DNA from: Oceanobacillus bengalensis | GTDB lineage: Bacteria; Bacillota; Bacilli; Bacillales; Amphibacillaceae | Assembly (NCBI RefSeq): GCF_003628445.1 | Contig: NZ_RBZO01000006.1 | Location: forward strand, 62,001-126,000 | Reading direction: 5' to 3' | Length of the DNA: 64,000 bases | Shown here: positions 15,613-23,842 of the stretch, in pieces | Numbering within the stretch: position 1 is the first letter of the stretch | Layout: each line of letters opens with the position of its first letter | Position numbers and translations under genes: made by a program | Notes under the pieces: generated by a model | Seen by the model: the letters and a program-made list of their open reading frames with translations, nothing else | Told to the model about the DNA's origin: nothing | Database searches by the model: none

Positions 15613-18198
15613 ATGGCAACAATTCAAGACATTATTTCACAATGGAAAAAGGCATTACAGATAGAAATTAATTTTTTAAAAAAACAAGGTGGAAATCGAA
15701 TCGTTATCTCTGATGGGAAATGCATCCGAAATCATGATAATGGAGCTACCTATTGGTTTTCCCTAACTTCTGAAGCAACCCTACCTGATGGTTCAGCCAT
15801 TCGAATTGAATATAAAGGTAAGCAATTTCATGGACGAGTTATCTCTGTTCAGGGGTTTGATGTTGTACTTGAAATGGACACTTACTTTGGTGATGAAGTG
15901 GATGAAGCATTTCTATATAGCGAAGCATGGGAACTGCTTGTGGAATTAACGAAAAGGCTTGACGAAATGATTGAGAAACCGAAGAAACTCAAACGTGTAA
16001 CACGTCTATTATTGGCTAATTCCCCCACAAAACATCCAAAAGAGAAGATTAAAAATGCACTACATGAAGTCATTTTAAGGGCGAAATATAACCCAACCAC
16101 TTATATTTGGGGGCCACCTGGAACAGGAAAAACATACACATTAGCTCGAGCGATTGCTAAACACTATGAAGCAGGCAAAAAAATATTAGTTATGGCACAT
16201 AGCAATGCGGCAGTAGACGTATTGACGTTAGAAGTAGCGAATTACGTTAGAGAAAAAAATAGATGGAAAACAGGAGACATTGTCCGAAACGGATACAGTG
16301 CTGACCCTAGAATAAATGGACAAGCTGATTTATTAGCTAGCCAGTTAGTCGAATTAGAAAATCCAACACTTCAGGAAAAAATAGAATCGCTAGAACGTGA
16401 GAGATATCAGTTACAGCGTATGTTTTCCCATAAGAATCGTGACTTACTCGCAGAAGTAGAATCCAAGTTAAAACTTCTCCGCGCAAGTAGAAAGAAAAAA
16501 GAAGGTCAATACGTAAAAGAAGCATCTGTTCTAGGAGTTACTTTATCGAAAGCAGCGATAGATTCTAACGTATTTGAACGTGACTTCGACCTGATAGTGA
16601 TAGACGAAGTAAGTATGGCGTATGTTCCACAGATTGCATTTGCAACATCCTTGGGTAGGAAAGTCGTTGTGTGTGGTGATTTCAAACAACTCCCACCTAT
16701 CGCCATGGCTGAGTATAAAATAGTAGATAAGTGGCTAAAAAGAGATATTTTTCAAGTTGCTAAAATAGAAGAGAAAATAGCAAACGGGGAGCTGCACCCA
16801 AATTTATTTATGCTCAACAAACAACGTAGAATGCACCCAGCGATTTCAAGTTTTACCAATCACTTTATCTATCAGGATAAAGTAACAGATCATCAAGCGG
16901 TTAGAAAAATACGTGATCCTATAACCGCTAAGAAACCATTCAATGGGGAAGCAGGAATACTTGTTGATGTATCCAAAATGGGTGCCTATTCATTAAAAGA
17001 AGCCGCAACTGAATCTAGGTATAATTTAATTTCGGCACTATTGTCTTTACAGTTTATTTTATCGGCGAAAGCGGATGGCATGAAATCAATTGGCGTCATC
17101 GCACCATACAGAGCGCAAGCCAGGTTACTTTCCGCTTGTATCCAAGATATTATACCTGAAAATACAGAGAAAAAAGCTGATGAAAAAATAGTAGCTGCCA
17201 CCGTGCATAAGTTTCAAGGTTCAGAAAGAGATATGATTGTATTTGATAATGTTGACAGTTATCCGCAACCAAGACCTGGTAAGTTATTAACAGATGCTAC
17301 CAGTGAAAGATTAATCAATGTTGCCGTAACCCGTGCGAGAGCAAAGTTTATCAATATTGTAGACCGTGATTTTATTCAAAATAGAATTACTAAAAATAAA
17401 GCAACGCGTGCATTATCCGATCATTTATCCGAACACAACAAGACGTATTCTCGGCACGAATTATTAGATATTTTAACAGAGACTTACAACCAGAATATGC
17501 AATGGTTTTCCGCAGAAGACTTGTCAATGATTGTTAAGGATATTCGAAGTGCAAACAAGATTACGATATCTGCACCGTATCCTGCAAAGATTGATAAAAA
17601 GATATGGGCCGTGTTAAGAGAAGTAAAGAAAAAAGCAGAAATCATTTTTATCACGCCGAAGAAAGATAGCATTGCCCTTCAGTCTTACGGTCATATCCCT
17701 AGAGATTTGGTTATGCCTTTTATTGAAATGGATAAGAAAATAATGTGGGTTGGTACGCCGGTAATGAACAATACTAGTTTCGAATCTTCACCAGAAGCTC
17801 CCTTTATTATGTGTCGACTCGTCGCTAAAAACGTGATCAGTCTATTGTATCGCTACTTTAACTTGCAAAAACCACAATACGATAGGGAAGAAATAGAGCA
17901 AAAAGTGGTGAGCCACCGTAATACGTATACATTAAGTAAATATATTTCGATATGGGACAGGTGTCCAACCTGTCAGAGCAGTAGAAAAGTCGAAGTTTCA
18001 AAAGGTAACATAACACTTGTTTGTAGCCACTGCGGTACCCGCGGGCGAATGCGTTATATTTTGGAAAGGTATATCGAGTATGTTGACCTGCGCTGTAAAG
18101 CATGTAACGGTGTGCTCGATGTACCAGAGGATGATCGCAATATGGGCGTGGAGTGTAGCAGGTGTAATGTGAGAGTAAATATCGACTCGTTGCTGTAA
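15613..18198 (+). CDS. SF1 (DNA2/NAM7-like) helicase with PLD-like region and C-terminal zinc ribbons
   Basis: An 861-residue ATPase. Walker A GPPGTGKTYT is at residues 167-176, Walker B VIDEVSM near 329, the GDFKQLPP motif follows, QRRMHP near 408, TVHKFQGSERD near 530 and VAVTRAR near 571, so all Upf1-type superfamily 1 helicase motifs are present. Residues ~635-755 look like a phospholipase-D fold (ISAPYPAKI...IMWVGTPV), but the HxK catalytic motif is not seen. The C-terminus has four CxxC pairs (near 784, 804, 827, 849), two zinc ribbons. A lone gene with its own terminator. The role is unknown; nucleic-acid processing or phage defence are possible. Confidence 0.9.
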   Translation: MATIQDIISQWKKALQIEINFLKKQGGNRIVISDGKCIRNHDNGATYWFSLTSEATLPDGSAIRIEYKGKQFHGRVISVQGFDVVLEMDTYFGDEVDEAFLYSEAWELLVELTKRLDEMIEKPKKLKRVTRLLLANSPTKHPKEKIKNALHEVILRAKYNPTTYIWGPPGTGKTYTLARAIAKHYEAGKKILVMAHSNAAVDVLTLEVANYVREKNRWKTGDIVRNGYSADPRINGQADLLASQLVELENPTLQEKIESLERERYQLQRMFSHKNRDLLAEVESKLKLLRASRKKKEGQYVKEASVLGVTLSKAAIDSNVFERDFDLIVIDEVSMAYVPQIAFATSLGRKVVVCGDFKQLPPIAMAEYKIVDKWLKRDIFQVAKIEEKIANGELHPNLFMLNKQRRMHPAISSFTNHFIYQDKVTDHQAVRKIRDPITAKKPFNGEAGILVDVSKMGAYSLKEAATESRYNLISALLSLQFILSAKADGMKSIGVIAPYRAQARLLSACIQDIIPENTEKKADEKIVAATVHKFQGSERDMIVFDNVDSYPQPRPGKLLTDATSERLINVAVTRARAKFINIVDRDFIQNRITKNKATRALSDHLSEHNKTYSRHELLDILTETYNQNMQWFSAEDLSMIVKDIRSANKITISAPYPAKIDKKIWAVLREVKKKAEIIFITPKKDSIALQSYGHIPRDLVMPFIEMDKKIMWVGTPVMNNTSFESSPEAPFIMCRLVAKNVISLLYRYFNLQKPQYDREEIEQKVVSHRNTYTLSKYISIWDRCPTCQSSRKVEVSKGNITLVCSHCGTRGRMRYILERYIEYVDLRCKACNGVLDVPEDDRNMGVECSRCNVRVNIDSLL

Positions 18199-18273
18199 AT
18201 ATAAATAATTTAACATCAGCAACGTCGCATAGTAACTAAAGGAGACTTTTTTCCAAAAGGGAACGCCTAAGTG

Positions 18274-18317
18274 TAATCCAGCTCGAATTATCGTAAATGA
18301 GCTGGATTATTTTTTTG
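18274..18317 (+). terminator. Rho-independent terminator of helicase gene
   Basis: Perfect 11-bp stem TAATCCAGCTC / GAGCTGGATTA with a 14-base loop followed by TTTTTTTG. Confidence 0.9.
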
Positions 18318-18373
18318 TGGAAAAAGTTACGACTGTCTTTGTTGACGGCGGTTAGACTGCAATCTAAATTGTT

Positions 18374-18402
18374 TTGTTTATTCAGATTGAAAGTAGTATA
18401 AT
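18374..18402 (+). promoter_or_regulatory. candidate SigA promoter
   Basis: TTGTTT, 17-base spacer, TATAAT (18397-18402), about 75 bases ahead of the next gene and after the helicase terminator. Confidence 0.6.
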
Positions 18403-18476
18403 ATTTTTTGAATACTATGGCAACATTGGATTTGGACGTATTGAGATAGGAAGACTCGTTCTAGGGAGGTGTTGTT

Positions 18477-19673
18477 ATGTGGAATATAACAAAGGAAGCG
18501 AAGGGAAAATTCTCAAGATGTAATCTGCTACCAATCCATGAATCTGACCATGACTGGGAAATTGTATTAAGAGAAGCAGAGGAAGAGGGAGAAGACATTA
18601 TTGCGGCATTAAAGGCAGATCTTCTAGAAGTAAAAGAAGAATTGCTACAAATTCTACCAGACTGTTTCATTCCTTACGTAGAAAACGGAACGCTGAATCA
18701 GCCAACATTACCAAAAACGATACGTGAGAACTATTTACAATGGATGCGTGAAGCGGATAGGGAATTTGAGCAAGTGTTAGATGCTGCACATGAAAATACA
18801 GCACACGCTGTTCGCAGTTTACCAGCTGCAGTTCAAGAAGTCTTTAATGAAAGCCTACATGATTCTATCATCGAGCGAATCGAACGGGAGGGGGACACGC
18901 TTCATCTATACATCAACACTGAGAGTGGATTTCAGACAAAATCCATGATTCATTTCACTTTCAGGCAGATCAGAGCGGAAGATACGGATGACCCAATCCA
19001 AGTTGGGCAATGGTTGGTTTACAATGAGCTACAGAAAACGGGTGACAGTTTCCATTTTCGAGTGTTGTTTGACTCTCCGGAAGCCGAGTGGACGATTACA
19101 ATGAAACATTTAGATGCAGAATATTTTTATCGTCCTTGTCTCTATACAGTATTACAAGATGAAGGGAAGATGGAAGAGACATCCTTTTCAGAATTTCTAG
19201 CACAATTAAATCCAGAACATGACTATTGGTTTATTACGCCACATGTAACATGTGCCATTAAAGAATTGTCTGAAAATATCGTTATAGAAAACGGAAATAT
19301 AGAGTGGGCACAAAATAAAATGGTTGTTACCGTGGGAAAGGCTTGTTTTACCTATGCGTTAGATGCATATAATCCAATAGAATTCATTTATACGAACGTA
19401 TACGAAGATCCATATGCGCATCAAAATGAACCTGTAGCAATGGATGAACTTGAACAAGCAGCATTAAGTGATGATATAGAATTACAAGTCCGTGCATGGA
19501 ACACGATGTATACGAATCCAAAGGAATTAGCAGATATCATTAATTGCGTGTTATATAAAATGGAGATAACAGAAGAAAATGAAATGATACGCACCGTCTA
19601 TGTGAACCATTTTTATAAAGAAGGGATTTTGACAGAATCAATCATCGAGAAATATCATACAATAATTGATTAG
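18477..19673 (+). CDS. hypothetical protein, 398 aa, possibly DUF4085-like
   Basis: An acidic, soluble 398-residue protein starting MWNITKEAKGKFSRCNLLPI, with an alpha-helical N-terminal third (EEEGEDIIAALKADLLEVKEELL) and a beta-rich middle. No catalytic motif stands out. It recalls DUF4085-like proteins of Bacillus, but I am not sure of this. CTAGGGAGGTGTTGTT gives a strong ribosome site. The next gene, for a small anchored protein, starts 25 bases after its stop, so the two are probably cotranscribed from the promoter at 18374. Confidence 0.75.
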   Translation: MWNITKEAKGKFSRCNLLPIHESDHDWEIVLREAEEEGEDIIAALKADLLEVKEELLQILPDCFIPYVENGTLNQPTLPKTIRENYLQWMREADREFEQVLDAAHENTAHAVRSLPAAVQEVFNESLHDSIIERIEREGDTLHLYINTESGFQTKSMIHFTFRQIRAEDTDDPIQVGQWLVYNELQKTGDSFHFRVLFDSPEAEWTITMKHLDAEYFYRPCLYTVLQDEGKMEETSFSEFLAQLNPEHDYWFITPHVTCAIKELSENIVIENGNIEWAQNKMVVTVGKACFTYALDAYNPIEFIYTNVYEDPYAHQNEPVAMDELEQAALSDDIELQVRAWNTMYTNPKELADIINCVLYKMEITEENEMIRTVYVNHFYKEGILTESIIEKYHTIID

Positions 19674-19698
19674 ATGGATCTTAAAGGGATGGGAAAGT

Positions 19699-20079
19699 AT
19701 GAAGAAGAAGCTCGTACTTGTTCTATTAATAATCAGCTTTGGTATTAATTGTTATATACTAGGAAAATGGATTCTGGTTGATCAATGGACCAGACCTTCC
19801 CAAGAAGAAAAAGTTATTTTAGGTGAAATGGTTCAGAAAACAGTTGAAAGTGAAGCTTACAAAGAGTTAGCAGAAAATGAAAACATCATTGCTATTAATA
19901 CAAGTATGGATAAAAAGAAAGGTGGGGGATTTCCCTACTACTTTAGTGTAAGTGTTCGTACGGATAAACAGACTTATCTATTTTATTGCAATAACGACAA
20001 ATGTTCCAAAATGGAAAATGGGGCATGGACATACTCCATCTATCAAGATGAAGATTCCCGACTGCCATTTAGGAAGTAG
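19699..20079 (+). CDS. membrane-anchored small protein, unknown function
   Basis: A 126-residue protein with one N-terminal membrane anchor (KKKLVLVLLIISFGINCYIL) and an outer domain containing two Cys close together (YCNNDKCSKM) that may form a disulfide. No family recognised. The start at 19699 has AAAGGGATGGG upstream; an upstream TTG at 19666 would lie inside the previous gene's end and lacks a site. A hairpin follows the stop. Confidence 0.75.
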   Translation: MKKKLVLVLLIISFGINCYILGKWILVDQWTRPSQEEKVILGEMVQKTVESEAYKELAENENIIAINTSMDKKKGGGFPYYFSVSVRTDKQTYLFYCNNDKCSKMENGAWTYSIYQDEDSRLPFRK

Positions 20080-20082
20080 AGG

Positions 20083-20117
20083 AAACAGCCCAGTTCACCG
20101 TGTGTGCTGGGCTGTTT
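20083..20117. terminator. bidirectional hairpin between convergent genes
   Basis: Perfect 11-bp stem AAACAGCCCAG / CTGGGCTGTTT between two convergent genes; the T-run is only three bases each way. Confidence 0.65.
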
Positions 20118-20137
20118 GGATAGTGACCCTTGCTTAT

Positions 20138-20902
20138 CTAGTTTCCAGTAACTTTAAATCGCGATTCTTGATAGTCATCAACAAGACGCGTTTTCACCCC
20201 ATCAATAACTTCTTGCGTAACACCACAAGCTCTTAAGTAATCATTAAAGTTCCCATAGGCTGTCATAATATGGTCATATGCTTTTATGATATCCTCCCTA
20301 TTTGAGAGAAAGAGATTCGATGAAAGCTGTTTAAACTGCACGAGTAGTTTTTGCAAAGATTCTAGATTCGTGAAAGAGACCTCATAATTAGAGATGATAT
20401 CTTTCTTTTCCACACCTGCAATTCCAAATAGCAGCATTGCTAATACGCCGGTCCTATCTTTGCCAACCTGACAGTTAAAAAGGATTGTACCATCTTTTGC
20501 ATGATAAATCGTTTGAAAAATCTCTTTCACTGTTGGACGTTGTTTTAATAGTTCAATATAAAAATCACCCATCGATATTTCTTCTGTACCTTTTAGTTTT
20601 GTAATATCTGCAACGCTTTCCGTAATGAATGAAATGTTATGATAATCTATGGAATCAACATCTCCCAGAAGATTCCTAGACTTCTCAATTTCATCTTTCC
20701 TTCGTAAGTCAATTACCGTAGAAACACCGTATTCCTTTAAAAATTCGATGTCTTCTTGGCTAATTTTACTCAAATCACTCGACCGCAAAAAAGCATGCCA
20801 TTTCGTTTGTTGTCCTTTGTCGGTACTGTATCCACCAAGTTCACGACAGTTCTCAATATTGTCAATCGGCAAGCGAACCCAATTTAGCTTAGCATTTTTC
20901 AT
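20138..20902 (-). CDS. tyrosine/serine protein phosphatase (Y_phosphatase3 type)
   Basis: A 254-residue phosphatase of the IphP/YkkA-like dual-specificity group. The opening NIENCRELGGY is the typical N-terminal motif, and the P-loop NCQVGKDRTGV gives CX5R with Cys144 and Arg150; family members usually have HC where this has NC, which may lower activity. The start at 20902 follows CAGGAGGGG; an upstream ATG (20938) would place that site inside the gene. Substrates are unknown: phosphotyrosine proteins or phosphoinositides in relatives. Confidence 0.88.
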   Translation of the reverse strand: MKNAKLNWVRLPIDNIENCRELGGYSTDKGQQTKWHAFLRSSDLSKISQEDIEFLKEYGVSTVIDLRRKDEIEKSRNLLGDVDSIDYHNISFITESVADITKLKGTEEISMGDFYIELLKQRPTVKEIFQTIYHAKDGTILFNCQVGKDRTGVLAMLLFGIAGVEKKDIISNYEVSFTNLESLQKLLVQFKQLSSNLFLSNREDIIKAYDHIMTAYGNFNDYLRACGVTQEVIDGVKTRLVDDYQESRFKVTGN

Positions 20903-21146
20903 TTTTACCCCTCCTGAATTAGTAATGGCTGTAAACATCTATCATCTAAAAAGAAGATTATTTCATTTCTTCTTCATGATAAGATACGAATTTTCATTTA
21001 ATTTCATCAATTCTTCATGATTTATGAACGTTTAATTAGGTCACTAGAGCTATTCACATTTATCAGTGTGAAAAAGTTGTGAAGTTCTCCGTATCATTAT
21101 TGGAAAATGGTACAACATAATAGAAAAGGAATTTGGAGGATACATC

Positions 21147-21251
21147 ATGAAAATTCGAAACATGGTAGGAAGAGCTTTAGTCGATAAAAAACTTGCAGAC
21201 AATTTAGAGTCAAGATTTCATAAAAACCGAAGAGATAACATAAAACGATAA
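21147..21251 (+). CDS. 34-aa basic small protein
   Basis: Short frame MKIRNMVGRALVDKKLADNL... ending in RRDNIKR, strongly basic, with TTTGGAGGA at ideal spacing before the ATG. It ends at the base of a strong hairpin. No family recognised. The ribosome site plus terminator make translation likely. Confidence 0.55.
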   Translation: MKIRNMVGRALVDKKLADNLESRFHKNRRDNIKR

Positions 21252-21298
21252 CTGCATGTATTATACGTGGAAATACGGTTATAATGCATGCAGTTATC
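21247..21298. terminator. bidirectional hairpin terminator
   Basis: Perfect 12-bp stem GATAACTGCATG / CATGCAGTTATC with further ATTATA/TATAAT pairing inside, between two convergent small genes. Confidence 0.75.
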
Positions 21299-21299
21299 A

Positions 21300-21515
21300 T
21301 TATTTACATGAATTGCATGTTTTTCTTTTAAATTCTGGGTAAATATTATAAAAGAACTGCCTGTCATATTCGTCACTTCCAATAGCAAACCAACCACCGT
21401 CTCTTAATTCACGTTCAATTCCTTTATGTTTTGGTTCTTTCTTTGGAATGTAATTACAATTTGGTTTGTGCGTTGTTATTGTCTTTGTTGGCTTATCAAT
21501 ATTCATCCAAATCAT
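21300..21515 (-). CDS. small protein with HxxxC/CxxC metal-site-like motifs
   Basis: A 71-residue soluble protein: HKPNCNYIPKKEP near the N-terminus, the conserved-looking ELRDGGWFAIGSDEYD core, and CNSC at the C-terminus, together a possible zinc site. The start could be ATG 21515 or 21506, or GTG 21524; none has a strong ribosome site. I recall similar small hypothetical proteins in Bacillus but no function. Confidence 0.6.
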   Translation of the reverse strand: MIWMNIDKPTKTITTHKPNCNYIPKKEPKHKGIERELRDGGWFAIGSDEYDRQFFYNIYPEFKRKTCNSCK

Positions 21516-21670
21516 TCCAGTCACTCACTTTCTCTAAATCTATCATACCATAAAAAGACCTTTGACAGGAATGAATAGGAAGTAGTTCCCTATATATTCG
21601 TATCGTCTTCCTATTAGAAAGTGAATAAAAGGAGGCTACAATACTTAGAAACTTATTCTTACATACATAT

Positions 21671-21714
21671 AAAAAAAAGTCCGAGACATCCTGAAGGTTT
21701 ATGACTCGGACTTT
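21671..21714 (-). terminator. Rho-independent terminator of proC
   Basis: Read leftward: AAAGTCCGAG / CTCGGACTTT stem followed by TTTTT, 11 bases after the proC stop. Confidence 0.9.
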
Positions 21715-21724
21715 CATTATAAGG

Positions 21725-22525
21725 TTATTTTCTACCAATTGTATTCATGTTTGCACGAACAGCATGAATCACAGCAGCACGTAAACCGTTTTCTTCAAGG
21801 CTTGCAACCGATTGAATGGTTGTTCCTCCGGGAGAACATACATCATCTTTTAATTTACCAGGATGTTGTCCTGTTTCTAATACCATCTTCGCAGACCCAA
21901 GTACAGCTTGGGCTGAAACTGTATATGCCTGCTCCCTTGGCATCCCATACAGTACAGCTGCGTCTGCCAATGCTTCGATAAACATGTACACAAACGCAGG
22001 AGAAGAACCACCAACAGCACTTGCAATATCCATTAACGATTCATCAATCAGTTCCGCTTTTCCAAAGCTCTCAAACAGCGTCTTGATTTCCTCAATTTCT
22101 TCTTCTGTCATAAATTCATTTGTGCTAAAGCTTGTTAAACCTTCCCCGACAGCTACAGGCATATTTGGCATCGCCTTTACCATTTTAACCTTACGACCAA
22201 ATCGTTCTTCGTTCTGCGAGATCGTTTGACCAGCAGCAATGAGAACAACAATTGCATCTTCTCGGATAAAGTCTTTTATTTCTTCGATAACAGGAGGGTA
22301 CATATCAGGAGTCACAGAGAGGAAGATAATATCGCAGTTCCTTGCAACAGATACATTATTTTCTGCTATTTGAACACCATATCTTTCTTTTATATCTAAT
22401 AATTTTCCTATTGAACGGTTAGAAGCAAACACATCAACAGCTTCACTGTACCGGGCATTTATAATTCCAGCAATCATTGCGCTCGCCATATTTCCACTTC
22501 CAATAAAGCCTATTCTTTTTTTCAT
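21725..22525 (-). CDS. proC: pyrroline-5-carboxylate reductase
   Basis: Last enzyme of proline synthesis: reduces 1-pyrroline-5-carboxylate to proline with NAD(P)H. The nucleotide fold begins RIGFIGSGNMA (residues 3-13), and the C-terminal dimer domain has the family signature around AVGGSSPAFVYMFIEAL and DVCSPGGTTIQSVASLE. 266 residues, standard length. The start at 22525 sits nine bases after GAAAGGA; an upstream ATG pair would overlap that site. Proline also acts as an osmolyte in this kind of organism, but no osmotic control element is visible. Monocistronic with its own terminator. Confidence 0.96.
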   Translation of the reverse strand: MKKRIGFIGSGNMASAMIAGIINARYSEAVDVFASNRSIGKLLDIKERYGVQIAENNVSVARNCDIIFLSVTPDMYPPVIEEIKDFIREDAIVVLIAAGQTISQNEERFGRKVKMVKAMPNMPVAVGEGLTSFSTNEFMTEEEIEEIKTLFESFGKAELIDESLMDIASAVGGSSPAFVYMFIEALADAAVLYGMPREQAYTVSAQAVLGSAKMVLETGQHPGKLKDDVCSPGGTTIQSVASLEENGLRAAVIHAVRANMNTIGRK

Positions 22526-22662
22526 TCTAATCATTCCTTTCAGGGTGAATTGCTGATGCATATCAAAAGTACATTGTAATATAGGGGGATTTTGATAGCA
22601 AATGACATGAACTGACTATCGTGGTAAACTATGTAGAAATGAAGATTTTTGGAGGTACTTTG

Positions 22663-23169
22663 ATGAGTTTAAGTAATAATGATATATTGGTTCGATTGAG
22701 ATTTGCGCTAAACATAAAGGATTCAGAGATGGTAAAGATTTTTAAACTTGGCGGCATTGAACTAACAATAGATGAAGTTAGGAAGATGCTTGTTACTACT
22801 AAAGAGATAGAGGAATCAGAATATGATGACTACATTACTGTTAATAATTTGAAGTTAGAGTCATTTTTAAATGGTTTTATCACGCATAAAAGAGGGAAGC
22901 AAGAGACAAAATCTGGACAAGCAGACAAGCCTTTAATGTCAATTAATTCTAATGGTAGTGTGAATAATGTATTGTTAAAGAAATTGAAAATCGCACTCAC
23001 TTTAACAAGTGAAGATATGATTGATATATTAAAAGAAGCAGGAGTCACCATAACAAAAGGAGAAATGAGTGCCTTGCTAAGAAAAGAAGGACATAAGAAT
23101 TACAAAGAATGTGGAGACAAATTCGCTCGGAATTTCTTAAGAGGATTGGCTTTAAAATATAGAGGATAA
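22663..23169 (+). CDS. DUF1456 (YehS-like) protein
   Basis: A 168-residue protein made of two copies of the DUF1456 domain, each beginning NN(D/V)(I/L)L.(R/K)L(R/K).AL. (residues 4-14 and about 105-117). Function unknown; the repeats are small alpha-helical modules. The ATG at 22663 has TTGGAGGTAC upstream; an upstream GTG frame start at 22621 has none. Divergent from proC, with the two promoters presumably in the 137-base gap. Confidence 0.88.
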   Translation: MSLSNNDILVRLRFALNIKDSEMVKIFKLGGIELTIDEVRKMLVTTKEIEESEYDDYITVNNLKLESFLNGFITHKRGKQETKSGQADKPLMSINSNGSVNNVLLKKLKIALTLTSEDMIDILKEAGVTITKGEMSALLRKEGHKNYKECGDKFARNFLRGLALKYRG

Positions 23170-23406
23170 TGATATGAATCAACAATAATGCAATATTCAG
23201 ATACAGAAAATTAGCATTCTAAGCTTCCTATGCTATAACGTTCGTTTTAATTATGTCCCAGCCTTTTTTTCCATGTAAGTAACATGGTGAGTATTTTTTT
23301 AAGCCAATAGTTCTGTTCCTTTATTTTTCGAATAATAATAGAAGATACGTCGCTATTTAAATTCTAAACATGACATTACACGTTTAAATAATAAGGGGGA
23401 AACAGA

Positions 23407-23679
23407 ATGGAGAAGGTCTTAAAAGTATCATCGAAATCAAACCCAGCATCTGTCGCAGGTGCAATTGCAGGTATTATTCATGAGCGAGGAAATACAGAAA
23501 TTCAAGTAATTGGAGCCGGTGCACTAAATCAAGCAATCAAAGCCATTGCAATTGCGAGAGGCTTCGTAGCTCCCAGTGGTATTAACCTCGTATTTATCCC
23601 TGCATTCCGTGATGTAAAAGTCAATAATGAAAGTAGAACAGCAATCAAGCTAATTATAAACTCCAGAAAAAGAAGGTAA
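23407..23679 (+). CDS. spoVS: stage V sporulation protein S
   Basis: Alba-like small protein required for normal spore coat and septation in B. subtilis. Nearly the whole family pattern is present: LKVSSKSNPASVAGAIAG, IQVIGAGALNQAIKAIAIAR and GFVAPSGINLVFIPAF. It is slightly longer (90 aa) than the usual 86 and more diverged at its C-terminus, so it may be one of two paralogues. AAGGGGGAAACAG provides the ribosome site. Single gene with its own terminator; no clear SigH promoter was found by eye. Confidence 0.95.
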   Translation: MEKVLKVSSKSNPASVAGAIAGIIHERGNTEIQVIGAGALNQAIKAIAIARGFVAPSGINLVFIPAFRDVKVNNESRTAIKLIINSRKRR

Positions 23680-23700
23680 TATAAAAAATTAATATGTTGT

Positions 23701-23734
23701 AAAAGGTAGGAACAAAATGTTTCTACCTTTTTTG
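23701..23734 (+). terminator. Rho-independent terminator of spoVS
   Basis: AAAAGGTAG / CTACCTTTT stem with inner GAAC/GTTT pairing, followed by TT. Confidence 0.85.
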
Positions 23735-23768
23735 GTTTGATTTTTTTACTGAAGGGGTATAGAATGAA

Positions 23769-23811
23769 AAATTTATCGTTGGAAAAGATAAAATGAAGGA
23801 TTGATAAATTT
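23769..23811 (+). promoter_or_regulatory. inverted repeat upstream of BCCT transporter gene
   Basis: AAATTTATC / GATAAATTT, nine bases perfect, 25 bases apart, in the leader just before the BCCT gene. It could be a regulator site or an mRNA structure. No regulator family can be named from it. Confidence 0.4.
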
Positions 23812-23842
23812 ATAAAAAATCCAGTTTATAAGGGGGCAAACG

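Noticed and set aside
21496..21738. 80-codon minus-strand frame after proC
   Set aside because: It is formed by the end of proC and its terminator in another frame.
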